From a bacterium (GTDB taxonomy: Bacteria; SZUA-79; Acidulodesulfobacterales; Acidulodesulfobacteraceae), in assembly GCA_021850985.1 (NCBI GenBank), contig JAJZJX010000018.1, positions 1 to 36,661 of the forward strand: a stretch of 36,661 nt of DNA. Direction: 5' to 3'. This document shows, in pieces, positions 6,071 through 15,116 of the stretch. A model generated the notes under the pieces. The model searched no databases, was not told where the DNA came from, and worked only from the letters and a program-made list of their open reading frames with translations. The stretch's first letter is position 1. The number at the start of each line of letters is the position of its first letter. Made by a program: the position numbers and the translations under genes.

Positions 6071-8971
6071 CTATAAATGCTCTATGGGAGCTTTTTTATT
6101 TGCAGCCAAGGTAATAATATATGCAACTACTTTACGATAAGACTTTACCCCTTTTACTGCTATCCATTCCTGTTTAAACTGCTGATAACCGTTAACTTTT
6201 AAAAGACTGGTTGGAGTATATTGGTCTTTGCGGCTAACTTTAAGAACCGGACTAGAACTATTTGTGTTATTTGCGCCTAAATTTATAGCAGTATATTTCT
6301 TAGGAAGATTAGCGCCTAATTTTAGTCTCAGTTTTTGAATTTGAGTACAAAAACCCGGGTTTAGTCTCTTTTTTACCTTCAGTTTTAAATATTTATAAGG
6401 TTTGCTATTAACTGGTTTGTTAGTAAAACCGTTAATTATAACCTTAGCATTGGCATCCCATTGGCTCATAGGAGGAATATTAAATATAGCTTCTATAGTT
6501 TTAACTATCGAAACCTGTGAGTATCTCTGCTTTACTAATGCGCCTTTTTTAACATATGGTCCCATCATAAGCGCAAATGTTCTGTGCGCCGAAATATGGT
6601 CGGCTCCAGACTGCGCATCGTCTTCAGTTAAAAAAACTAATGAATTTTTCCATATTTTAGAATGTGATAAAAATGATAATATCATTCCTGTAGCTTCATC
6701 ATTATTGGCGACATAATATTGAGGCGTATAATAGCATGGCTTTAATCCGGCAGTATGGTCGTCAGGCAGCCAAATATATGTAAAATCAGGAAATTTATTT
6801 TCTTTCAGCTTTTTTTTGCCCAGTTTATAAAAATTTTTGCTCTTGTAGTTTCTAATATATCTCTGTTCCATCCTGGATATTCCGCAACTACGTGCGCCTC
6901 CATATTCCTGTTTACACCGTTAATACGAGTATGCGCTACAAATTCGCCAAAATCCGCAAAACTGACATGATGAGCTAACATATCGTTGAACAGATAAAGT
7001 TTATAAGGATATGAAATCCAAATGTTTGTTAAATGAACATTTAATTTTTTCATAAGCTTATTTCCAATATAAGCCGGATTTAAAAAAGTATCATCTTTGT
7101 TAGGTTTTGCAGGTATTAATAATGTTCTGCCCTGAGGATACATAAGTCCCCTGCCTGAATAGTTCTCAGGCCATACTCTTTGTACATAGTCGGAATCGGA
7201 TGCTCCTGTCGTCCATTCGTGACCTTGCGCAGTTACCTCTCCATCTGCGTAAAAATTAACAAATAGTGCGTAATTGTTTTGCAAGCTTATATAAATTAGG
7301 CAGTTCCTTTTGATTATACAAATCAAGATGCGGATCTGCCCATTTACCGGCTCGCTTATAATCGCCGAAATCTTCATCAAATGTTTTATTTTCACGAAGT
7401 ATAAATATTATATGTTTTATATGTTTTCTTAAAAATTTAACCATAGATGCTTCTTTTTTCTTTCTTTTGCTTCTCTGTTTAAATGTAAACCCGTCGTCCT
7501 GCAAGCAAATATGCGTAAGATAATCTTCATTTTTTAAAAAATAATTTATTTTAACTTTCTTCAGCGCACCGTGCATAAATGAACCTATCCATTGATATTT
7601 TAAGTTAGGTCCTGCGCCTAAACCTTTAGCATTTGTAATAAAAATGCTGTTATTAGTTGAAGTTAAAGACGTTGGATACCATGCCGTTGGAATTAGCCCT
7701 ATTGGTTTATAATTGGATAAATTAAATACCTCTATGTCATTGTTGCCTGCATTAGCTACAAAAAAATATTTGCCGCTAATAGTTATTCCATCGGGATAAC
7801 TACCATAAGGAGCGTGTTTATAAGGACTCACATGTATAATCTTTAGTATTTTAAGATTTTTTGTATCTACAACAAATATTCTGTCGTTGTTCGAAGCGGC
7901 AACTAAAGATATATAACTGCCTGCAATCGAGGCAATAGCAGTAGGATGCATTCCCGATGACGGATTTGGATTATTGTCAAACGATACTTTGCCGAGATAT
8001 TTAAGATTAGCATTAAATATTTTTACTTCATCACCTCCCCAATCGCTTACAATTAGCCTTTTTCCTTTATCTGCAAGATTTACGGCAAAAGGGTAAGGAC
8101 CTGCATTTGCGTATTTTATTGCTCCAGTTTTTAGGTTTATTTCGGCAACTGAATTAGAAAGAAGACCTGTTGCATAAATATATCTTTGGTTTTTAGATAA
8201 CGCTACATAATCAGGATAAAAAAGATAAGGCTTGATATTTTCATGCCCCTGATATTCGTAAGGATACTGGCTTTTTGGAAATTTCTGCCATTTAAGCCGG
8301 TCGCTTCTTACTGCTTTAAGCCTGCCGTTTATATATTTAATTGCTAAAATATTTCCGGAAACCCCTCCCGCAACATAAATAGTCCCGTTTTTACTTATGG
8401 TAAGACCCTGAAAAAAACTTTGATTTCTAATAATAGTAGTCGGTATCGTAGAGTTAGGAACGCGTGCTATACTGTCTGCATATATTAATGAAGTAGCGTA
8501 ACCTTTATTTTTTTCAATATTTGACTTTTCTGCATACTGTACTATCGGCCCTAAATATGGCAAATCATATTCTCCTTCAAATGCTTCAAGCTCTGCCAGC
8601 GGTTTTAAACTTTTTCTGCTGTATATCTCTATTTTTTGTACTTTTTTTGAAGGATTAGTTAAAACGATTACATAATTTTTTTAAACTTTAACGTTCGTCG
8701 GAAAATTTTCCGTAGCACTTAACAATCCGACTGGGCTTATCAAGCGTCCGGTCGGAAGTTTATGGGTATATTTATTAATATTTTCCTTAGTAATCTTAAC
8801 AGGAATATTTTTTAAAAATTTGTAAGGCAAGTCATGAGTTGAAATTAGCCTATCAGCCGAAGAACTCATAGGGCAACAAAGCAAAATAACAGCGGAAACG
8901 AAAATACCCATAACTGTAGTTATGATAAAAAGCTTAGATTGCTTAATATTTCGCTTTAAATCTAGTTTCAT
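6071..8971 (-). pseudogene. Broken beta-propeller / alkaline-phosphatase-superfamily phosphoesterase
   Basis: About 966 codons that once encoded a secreted two-domain protein. A signal peptide (about 1-39) is followed by a YVTN/YncE-like beta-propeller (codons about 95-500) and a phosphoesterase domain (about 510-800). That domain keeps FILRENKTFDEDFGDY, TAQGHEWTTGASDSDYV, WLPDDHTAG and EDDAQSGADHISAHRT. Three lesions break it. An in-frame TAA lies at 8681-8683 with the reading frame continuing directly after it. One extra base lies near 7268-7276, and one base is missing in a run of eight A at 6810-6817 (minus strand). Homology-like sequence continues across each break, which points to recent loss or, for the homopolymer, an assembly error. 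The upstream RNA element and Pho-type promoter imply it was phosphate-regulated. As read, no full-length protein can be made. Confidence 0.85.
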
Positions 8972-9008
8972 AAATATGCTCCTAATTTTAATTTGTTAAT
9001 TTTTTATT

Positions 9009-9120
9009 TAAAAAAAATATGTGCGGAAAATCTTTTAAAACTTTCCACACATATATGCTTTAACTTCGATAGAGAGAGGAGAAAGATAAAGCCAAAGATT
9101 TAATTATTTTGCAATATTCG
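9009..9120 (-). ncRNA. CU-loop RNA element, family member 4, between Pho promoter and broken phosphoesterase
   Basis: This is the clearest member. On the minus strand a stem GCUUUA/UAAAGC (9087-9092 with 9057-9062), a one-base symmetric internal loop, and a CUUU/GAAG inner stem present a 14-base loop CUCCUCUCUCUAUC. Two bases further an ATATGTG...CACATAT hairpin (9017-9054) is followed by eight T, a textbook intrinsic terminator. The receptor gene upstream has its own terminator (9188-9226) and a Pho-type promoter lies between, so this is a separate transcript of about 110 nt. Readthrough would reach the broken phosphoesterase start at 8971. Confidence 0.6.
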
Positions 9121-9174
9121 CTTTTATTTTATGTATATTACTAAATTATTACAGTTATATTAATTTTTATTACA
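9121..9174 (-). promoter_or_regulatory. Pho-type promoter for RNA element 4 / phosphoesterase
   Basis: Plus-strand hexamers ATTACT 9137, ATTACA 9148, ATTAAT 9159 and ATTACA 9169 are spaced 11, 11 and 10 bp. Possible -10 elements on the minus strand are TAAAAG (9121-9126, standard 10-bp gap), TAAAAT (9126-9131) or TATACA (9132-9137). The -10 is less certain than at the other sites. Confidence 0.55.
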
Positions 9175-9187
9175 TTTAAAAAAGTTT

Positions 9188-9226
9188 CCGCAAAAGCCGT
9201 TATATGCTATATCAGCGGCTTCTGCG
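9188..9226 (-). terminator. Intrinsic terminator of the 811-residue receptor gene
   Basis: Arms CCGCA-AAGCCG and CGGCTT-TGCGG form a long stem with a single mismatch. On the minus strand it is followed by AAACTTTTTT. It begins about 55 bases after the receptor stop codon. Confidence 0.75.
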
Positions 9227-9282
9227 GATAAATATTAAACCGTTTAACCCATTAAAAACATCAAATAATTTAGATCTTAAGT

Positions 9283-11718
9283 TTAAAATTTAATTGATGT
9301 CGTTACATAATAAAATCTGGGCATGCCGGGCATATATTCGGCATAAACCGCGTTTGAATTTGGGTATGTACTGACAAATCCAGCGATCGCGCCGCTAAGA
9401 TACTTTCTGTTTAAAATATTGTCAATAGACAGGCTGAGTTTCATACCTTTAAGTCCAGCTTTTTTTAATATGCCCATTTTTTTAAAGTTGAAATAGCGAC
9501 TAAGATTTAAATTAAACAGCCAGTAGCCGCCAAGGTGAAACGCGCTTGTAGGATTTCCGTTTATGTCTTCTACGAACTGCTCACCAGTGTATGTCCCCCA
9601 CATCCTTGCGTCTATATTGTAATAGTTTTCATCCACGCCGATATTTGCAAGATGCCTAGGTATAAAAGGAACATTTTCACCAGATATAACGTTTCCTGCC
9701 GGACCTGAATAGGTAGAAGTAAATTTTCCGGTATTTAACGAATAGTTTGCAAAAATATTCAGATGACGATTAAAATCATATTGTCCTTCTAACTGCAAAC
9801 CCTCATATTGAGACCTGCCGCCATTCGTTTCGTAGGTAATTTCCGTTGTGGTGTTTAAATAAGTACCAAATGTATTAGAAAAGTCTTCTTTATATACATT
9901 TGCCGAAAGTTCAAGATTGTCTAATCTGTACCTCGTTCCAAGCTCGTAATCGGTTACGTATTCAGGCTTTATTCCGCTTAGTGATGTAGTAAAGTTAGTT
10001 CCGTTATAAGAAGTCAGCACGGATTCGTAAGCAGTATAATTTGGAGCCTTCATCGTTCTTCCATAAGTTGCGTAAAAATTCCAGTTTGGAAGAAAATTAT
10101 AACTCAAGCCTATTGTAGGTTCTATTTCGGTAAATGTGTCTGACACCGTTCCGCCGTAAGGATAATTGCTCGGCCATGTTTCATTTGTCGCAACGGTCAT
10201 GTCCACTACTTGATATTTAACGCCCGGCTCGATAAATAATCTATCGGGGATGATGTCAAGTTTGTCCTGGGCATAAATCGCATCCATACTCTCTGTGCCA
10301 TGTTCATTATCGTTAATATTGTAAAATGGTGTGACAGGCCCATAGCTTTCCCCGTAATACGACTCTATTTTGTGATATCGTCCGAAAAGGAATTGTCCGC
10401 CTAGCGTAAACACATTTCTCGGAAATCTTACAGTAATCGATGGAATATCGCCAAACTGGTTTACATTAACTGCTTTATAATGATTATCCGTCCCGTAGGC
10501 AAATCCTGGCGTAAATCCGTTTGCAATCGCCGTAGCGCTATTTTGACCGTCAAGAAACTGCGGGTCTGGATTATAAGTAGCAGTGGGAACAGGCGTTAAC
10601 GACCAGTTTCCGCTGCCGAAACCCAAAGAATAAGGCTGTACGCCGTTAATATATATGCTTGAAGGTATATCGCATGATGCCGTGCTAATTCCTGCGCTCG
10701 CGGCGCTTGTATGGCATGCTGGGTTTATATAAAGATTTTTTGCCATATTTTCATTAAAATAAAAACTCTTATTGTTAAAAGTAAGATCTCTGTTCATATA
10801 ATCCTTCCATCCCAATATTACATAATATTCCTGATTGTAAGCCTGCGCATTTTCGACGGAAGTAGGCCATCCCCAATTGTATCCGAACTGATTAAGAAGC
10901 GGAACGGGAACGAGATGCGGGTCGTTTGCGTAATCGTCGTTTCTCATAAATATGAACGAAATATGAGATCTGTTGTTATTATACGGCTTAATTAGAGACA
11001 TATAGTATGAATGCAGTCTGTTTGGATAAGCCGAACCGTCATACCAGTTGTTTGCATCGTCTCTTGATACTTTCAAATACATTCTGATTCCTTCCCAGAG
11101 CTTGCCGGTATTCAAAGCAAAACCGTAAGTTCTTGTAGCAAAAGAACCGTAGCCTCCGAATATTTTGGCGTAAAATTTGCTCGTAGGCATCAATGGTTCA
11201 TAGTTTATAGTGCCTCCAAGAGAGTCAAAGGAATCAATGCTTGGATTATTCACGCCGTAATAAATCCCGACCCCGGAAATATCGCCTAGCGTAAACGGAA
11301 CATTGTTCCTGACATCCATATAATTCGAGGAATCACCGTCAAACATATTGTTAATAGGTACGCCATCGAAAGTCTGCGCAACCTCACCTGTACCAAAGCC
11401 TCTTAACTCGACACGCGCACGAATATTATTTGGACCGCTGGTACTTGCGTGAATAGAAGGCGACTGATTTAATATCGTCTCAAAGGAGTTCATAGGCGAT
11501 TTCGTTGCTTCGATAGCCTTCTTTTTAATCTTCGATACGGTAAACGGCGTTCTTTTTACTTTCTTGCCTTTTTTCACAGTTTTTAATACAATTACTTTGG
11601 CATTTGCTTTGTACGGGTCATAAAATGCGGCAAATACCGACAGGACAATAAACAGAATTAATTTAATTTCACCCCGTTTAACCCTATCTTTACTTAACTT
11701 ACCGTCATGAATCTTCAT
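9283..11718 (-). CDS. TonB-dependent outer-membrane receptor (811 aa)
   Basis: Outer-membrane 22-stranded barrel with N-terminal plug, importing a substrate using the TonB complex. A signal peptide (hydrophobic about 20-33, cleavage after KANA near 40) precedes a short linker. The plug domain (about 60-180) shows ETILNQSPSIHAST, RVELRGFGTGEVAQTFDGVPI and the SLGGTINYEP end. The rest alternates aromatic-rich strands and ends in the typical terminal Phe (VTTSIKF). GGAG lies 9 bases before the ATG. The promoter is Pho-type and almost identical to that of the second receptor. The substrate is inferred to be phosphate-related (organophosphate or phosphate-metal complex) only from regulation and neighbours. 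Confidence 0.9.
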   Translation of the reverse strand: MKIHDGKLSKDRVKRGEIKLILFIVLSVFAAFYDPYKANAKVIVLKTVKKGKKVKRTPFTVSKIKKKAIEATKSPMNSFETILNQSPSIHASTSGPNNIRARVELRGFGTGEVAQTFDGVPINNMFDGDSSNYMDVRNNVPFTLGDISGVGIYYGVNNPSIDSFDSLGGTINYEPLMPTSKFYAKIFGGYGSFATRTYGFALNTGKLWEGIRMYLKVSRDDANNWYDGSAYPNRLHSYYMSLIKPYNNNRSHISFIFMRNDDYANDPHLVPVPLLNQFGYNWGWPTSVENAQAYNQEYYVILGWKDYMNRDLTFNNKSFYFNENMAKNLYINPACHTSAASAGISTASCDIPSSIYINGVQPYSLGFGSGNWSLTPVPTATYNPDPQFLDGQNSATAIANGFTPGFAYGTDNHYKAVNVNQFGDIPSITVRFPRNVFTLGGQFLFGRYHKIESYYGESYGPVTPFYNINDNEHGTESMDAIYAQDKLDIIPDRLFIEPGVKYQVVDMTVATNETWPSNYPYGGTVSDTFTEIEPTIGLSYNFLPNWNFYATYGRTMKAPNYTAYESVLTSYNGTNFTTSLSGIKPEYVTDYELGTRYRLDNLELSANVYKEDFSNTFGTYLNTTTEITYETNGGRSQYEGLQLEGQYDFNRHLNIFANYSLNTGKFTSTYSGPAGNVISGENVPFIPRHLANIGVDENYYNIDARMWGTYTGEQFVEDINGNPTSAFHLGGYWLFNLNLSRYFNFKKMGILKKAGLKGMKLSLSIDNILNRKYLSGAIAGFVSTYPNSNAVYAEYMPGMPRFYYVTTSIKF

Positions 11719-11771
11719 TTCGTTTCTCCTTTTTTTGTTAAATTTTTCCTATTTTTTTTAATATACTTAGT

Positions 11772-11846
11772 ATTCTATCAAACGAATGTTACAACTTTAT
11801 GAAATTTACGTGAAATAATGTTAAATTTTGTTGCAGAAATGTTAGA
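11772..11846 (-). promoter_or_regulatory. Pho-type promoter of the 811-residue receptor
   Basis: Six plus-strand hexamers (GTTACA 11788, ATGAAA 11799, GTGAAA 11810, GTTAAA 11820, GTTGCA 11830, GTTAGA 11841) are spaced 10-11 bp. The -10 element TAGAAT (11772-11777, minus strand, preceded by TG as an extended -10) sits 10 bp from the first. The region differs by one base over about 68 bp from the promoter at 14363-14437. Confidence 0.75.
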
Positions 11847-11865
11847 GAAATGTTTTACATAAATT

Positions 11866-11936
11866 TAAAAAAAATATGCTGAAAGTCTATATACGACTTC
11901 CAGCATATTTTGCTTTAAGAGAGAGGAATAAAGCCG
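11866..11936 (-). ncRNA. CU-loop RNA element, family member 5, 3' of the second receptor gene
   Basis: On the minus strand a GCUUUA/UAAAGC stem (11929-11934 with 11912-11917), identical in arms to element 4, presents the loop UUCCUCUCUCU. Three bases later an ATATGCTGAAAGTC hairpin (11874-11908) is followed by eight T. It lies about 55 bases after the stop of the receptor gene and before the next gene's own promoter, so it ends that receptor transcript. No convincing Pho box lies directly upstream. If it is a regulatory RNA it would come from the 3' UTR, by processing or from an unseen promoter. Confidence 0.55.
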
Positions 11937-11991
11937 AAGACTTAATCGTTTATTATTTTTTAAAGTTAAGTATTCTCTACAGCGCAAACTA

Positions 11992-14295
11992 TTAAAACTT
12001 AAAATTAGCGGTTAAATAAAAAGTTCTAGGCGCTCCAGGATCAGCCAATACTGTGCCGGCGCTTTCTCCTGTGCTTCCGCCGAAATATGCACCGCTTGTT
12101 ATATATTCAAAATCATTGTACTGATGGTTAAACAGATTTAAAACGGATAAATCTATGCCTAAAGTTTTAATATCCTGCTTTTTAAAAGCATGGGTCGTAA
12201 ATTTAATCCCAGCATTCGCTATGTTATAACTTGGCATAGTTTGACTTGTCGGAGCGCCTGTCAAATTATTAAACATATATTCTTTGCCATTATAAATATC
12301 CCACAACTTAGGAGTTAATGAAAAATCATAATTTCTAAATGGTATCTTATATGAAAGACCTAAGTTGAACGTCAAATCAGGAACATTTGATACTGGAAGA
12401 TTATCAAAATTTTCTTGATTCACACCCGAAACATAACTTGTATAGTTTGTATGTAAGATTTCAAGATTTGAATAAAGATGAAGATTTTTAACCGGATTAT
12501 CTAATAATGAAATATCTACACCGTTATAATTTGCTGATGCGTAAGCAAAATAAGTCGTATATACTGTGTTTACCAGTATTGTTAAAGGGATAGCCTCATG
12601 TCCTAAATGGTAAGTAAAATAATTTGCGTTAAATACAAAATGATGTAAAAAATTGATATTGGATTTATTCAACAAAATTTTAAATCCTGCTTCATAATCA
12701 GTATCACGAATTCCCGAAATGCTTCCTGGATTTGCTTCGGCAACAGGGCTTGATAGTCCAACCGGATTTTGAATTGTTTGGGAATAATTTCCATATAACC
12801 TTAGATGAGACAAAAGTTTATAGCTTACCCCTAAGGACGGTTCGGTTCCAAAAATCTGTCTTGAAAAACTGTATGCGTTTGATCCAGCAGTCGGGTCATT
12901 ATAACTCGTAAATATATTGTGATAACCGACCCAGTCTAAGCCGGGTATAACAGTTATTTTGCCAAGATGAATTCCATCCTGAATAAAGGTCGAAAATCCA
13001 GTTTCGGAATATCTATTATATTGTGTGCCGAACCATATAGGATTCCATGTTGCATATATATAATAGCCCCCAAATTTTATATCGTTATTCGGCAAATTTA
13101 ATTTAAAAGTTAGTCTGTTTCCATAGTTATTGGAATAAGGGCTCCAGTCTTCTGAGGACGGCGCTCCGGAAATATAATTATTTATCCTGTAATGCAAGCG
13201 GTATCCATGTCTGAACCACGGCATATCAGAAAATGTCAAGTTTGGAGATAACTGCAAATTCAGTTTAGAATATGCCAATAAAACTTGCGTCTTAACTAAT
13301 TTGAACCACATATTTTCAGGCAATGAAGAATAATAGCCGGATGTTTGCTCGCTGTATAAGGGGGCACCACTAGCATTTAACCCCTGTGTAGTAACTCCTT
13401 GAACGGGGGAAACAGGAATGAAATTTGGACGGTAAGCCGAACTTCTTGCGACATATGCACCGAAGCTTAAAGAACCATTATTTAATGTTTTTATTGCCTT
13501 AGCAAAGAAAGCATATGAATGGGAAGGAGCATTAAAACTACCTGTCCTGAAAGTATTTTCCCTGACATATCCGCCTGAAAAAATAAAATCCCAACCATTC
13601 GTCAAACCAGAACTTAAAGTAAAATTGGTATAATAAGTATTATAACTGCCGGTTCCAATATTTATTTCTGCAGAAGGTTTTACCGTCGGCTGAACAGGTA
13701 CAAAGTTTAAAGTGCCGCCTATACTACCATACCACCGATTATAAGGATTTCCAGGACCGTAAATTACATTTATGCCCTGAACCATTGAAAGTATAGGAAT
13801 CATGTTAGGCTGCCACGCATTTCTAACATAATCTGTCATAGGAACTCCATCAAATAAAACCATTACTTCATGGCGGGCAATAGAACCGCTGGCAGAACCC
13901 CAGCCTTGAGAAAGCCCTCTTACATAAACTTGACTCCTGTCCGATGGATTATTGCCGCCATACGATCTTACAGAAACTCCGGGAGCCATTTGCAAAGCTT
14001 GGGCTGCATTGCCGATACCGGCATTTTCAATCTCATTCTTATCAATAACAACCTCCGATTGGGTTGATTTGAATATTTCCTTATTCGAGATAACCTTAAT
14101 CTCTTTTTTTTCATACGAAAGAAGTCTTTTAACGCTTGAAGAAGTTACAACTCCTAAGCTTATTACACTGTTTTTTGAACCCGCCGCGTACGAATAATCG
14201 ACTAACGTAAAAAATGTAAAAATAAACTGCATACATACAACTAATGCGCCGATAGTATAAAAACTTCGTTTCCCCTTTTGCATATTACTTAACAT
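11992..14295 (-). CDS. TonB-dependent outer-membrane receptor (767 aa)
   Basis: Second outer-membrane receptor. I set the start at the ATG 14293-14295 because TAGGAGGA ends 4 bases before it; an ATG 27 bases upstream would place this ribosome site inside the coding region. A signal peptide (about 15-38, ending SYAAG) is followed by a plug domain with VVIDKNEIENAGIGNAAQAL, MAPGVSVRSYGG, SQVYVRGLSQGW, VMVLFDGVPMTD and GSIGGTLNFVP. The barrel ends LTANFKF with terminal Phe. The plug resembles receptors for siderophore-like or other small ligands, but the Pho-type promoter points to phosphate-related uptake. The sequence differs clearly from the neighbouring receptor, so these are not recent duplicates despite nearly identical promoters. 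Confidence 0.9.
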   Translation of the reverse strand: MLSNMQKGKRSFYTIGALVVCMQFIFTFFTLVDYSYAAGSKNSVISLGVVTSSSVKRLLSYEKKEIKVISNKEIFKSTQSEVVIDKNEIENAGIGNAAQALQMAPGVSVRSYGGNNPSDRSQVYVRGLSQGWGSASGSIARHEVMVLFDGVPMTDYVRNAWQPNMIPILSMVQGINVIYGPGNPYNRWYGSIGGTLNFVPVQPTVKPSAEINIGTGSYNTYYTNFTLSSGLTNGWDFIFSGGYVRENTFRTGSFNAPSHSYAFFAKAIKTLNNGSLSFGAYVARSSAYRPNFIPVSPVQGVTTQGLNASGAPLYSEQTSGYYSSLPENMWFKLVKTQVLLAYSKLNLQLSPNLTFSDMPWFRHGYRLHYRINNYISGAPSSEDWSPYSNNYGNRLTFKLNLPNNDIKFGGYYIYATWNPIWFGTQYNRYSETGFSTFIQDGIHLGKITVIPGLDWVGYHNIFTSYNDPTAGSNAYSFSRQIFGTEPSLGVSYKLLSHLRLYGNYSQTIQNPVGLSSPVAEANPGSISGIRDTDYEAGFKILLNKSNINFLHHFVFNANYFTYHLGHEAIPLTILVNTVYTTYFAYASANYNGVDISLLDNPVKNLHLYSNLEILHTNYTSYVSGVNQENFDNLPVSNVPDLTFNLGLSYKIPFRNYDFSLTPKLWDIYNGKEYMFNNLTGAPTSQTMPSYNIANAGIKFTTHAFKKQDIKTLGIDLSVLNLFNHQYNDFEYITSGAYFGGSTGESAGTVLADPGAPRTFYLTANFKF

Positions 14296-14362
14296 AAATC
14301 CTCCTATAAAGTTTAATTTCATTTTAATTATTATTGATTATTGCAAAATTTTTGTTTTTATT

Positions 14363-14437
14363 ATTTTATCAAACGAATGTTACAACCTTATGAAATTTAC
14401 GTGAAATAATGTTAAATTTTGTTGCAGAAATGTTATG
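14363..14437 (-). promoter_or_regulatory. Pho-type promoter of the 767-residue receptor
   Basis: Hexamers GTTACA 14379, ATGAAA 14390, GTGAAA 14401, GTTAAA 14411, GTTGCA 14421 and GTTATG 14432 (plus-strand view) are spaced 10-11 bp. TAAAAT (14363-14368, extended by TG) stands as the -10, 10 bp away. It gives a leader of about 60 nt. Confidence 0.75.
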
Positions 14438-14648
14438 TTTATGTTATTTTAAAAACAATCTTTTGATATTTATATTAGATATTTAGATATTATGCATTAA
14501 CATTTAATTAAAATTTATTAGTTATATATAAAGATTATTTGGCGGTTTTTTTGCAGTTTTATACAAAATAGTTTATACTGCAATTGTAAAATTAATGGAT
14601 GTTAAAAATGCTGCGATTATTTGTTTACATCGAAACTACGGGGTATTA
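14438..14648. other. Non-coding spacer with an inverted repeat
   Basis: AT-rich DNA between the receptor promoter and the lipoprotein stop. The only structure seen is an inverted repeat (TTGCAGT...ACTGCAA, about 14551-14583). It has no clear T-run on either strand, so it is a doubtful terminator. Confidence 0.4.
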
Positions 14649-15038
14649 TCAATAAAAATACGGATAAGGGGCAAAAGGCGTCCATTGCCAATTCTGCCAT
14701 ACCCAGCAAGGCTGCATATGACGTCCTCTTTTAAACGCACTTAACTGTTTTTTGCGAATTCCTGTTCTAAGCATATAATTTAACACGCCTGATGTAATGC
14801 CTTCTTTATGCAGTTTTATTATCTGCCTCGCAGTTAAGTAAAATATTTCATGAGAAGCTCTTAGCCTATTAATAATGCTAAGATTTGAAACATGCCTTTT
14901 GCATAAGTTAGCTATCTCTGTTATAGTCAGAGGCGGAGGCACAGGTTTGACGTAATAAGAGCAACCACTTAAAATAATACTTAAAGCAAAGGCTGAAAAG
15001 ATAATCAATATTAAATATTTATACAAATTGAATTTCAT
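14649..15038 (-). CDS. Small lipoprotein with a helical repeat
   Basis: 129-residue protein with a lipoprotein signal (hydrophobic about 9-23, lipobox LSGC with Cys near 26), so it is probably anchored in the outer or inner membrane. The mature part contains LTITEIANLCKRHVSNLSIINRLRAS followed by FYLTARQIIKLHKEGITSGVLNYMLRTG. These are two versions of a helix pattern common in bacterial lipoproteins (an Ile/Leu-rich helix, a Val/Ile-Ser turn, then an Ile-Ile helix). The C-terminal tail is aromatic and Pro-rich. No function can be assigned. It is the first gene past the phosphate island and shows no Pho-type promoter. Confidence 0.65.
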   Translation of the reverse strand: MKFNLYKYLILIIFSAFALSIILSGCSYYVKPVPPPLTITEIANLCKRHVSNLSIINRLRASHEIFYLTARQIIKLHKEGITSGVLNYMLRTGIRKKQLSAFKRGRHMQPCWVWQNWQWTPFAPYPYFY

Positions 15039-15116
15039 TTTTCTTAATATTAAAAGAGTTTGTCTTTACTTGCTCTATATATGTCGCAACATTCGCAATT
15101 TCGCAGTATATAATAT

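Noticed and set aside
6402-6970. Two plus-strand frames opposite the broken phosphoesterase
   Set aside because: They are antisense to conserved phosphoesterase segments and show no domain or start signal of their own.
8681-8683. TAA as a recoded sense codon (also TAA at 31623-31625)
   Set aside because: Many intact genes in the window end in TAA and none of them needs readthrough; both affected genes also carry frameshifts, which fits ordinary decay.
1570-11936. CsrB-like plus-strand RNAs, since the complements of the C/U loops expose GGA in hairpin loops
   Set aside because: The poly-T tracts after the second hairpins, the -10 elements and the phased promoters all point to minus-strand transcription; plus-strand transcripts would lack promoters and terminators.
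14295-14322. Upstream ATG as the start of the 767-residue receptor
   Set aside because: It would put the strong AGGAGG ribosome site inside the coding region; the internal ATG 4 bases after that site gives a proper signal peptide.
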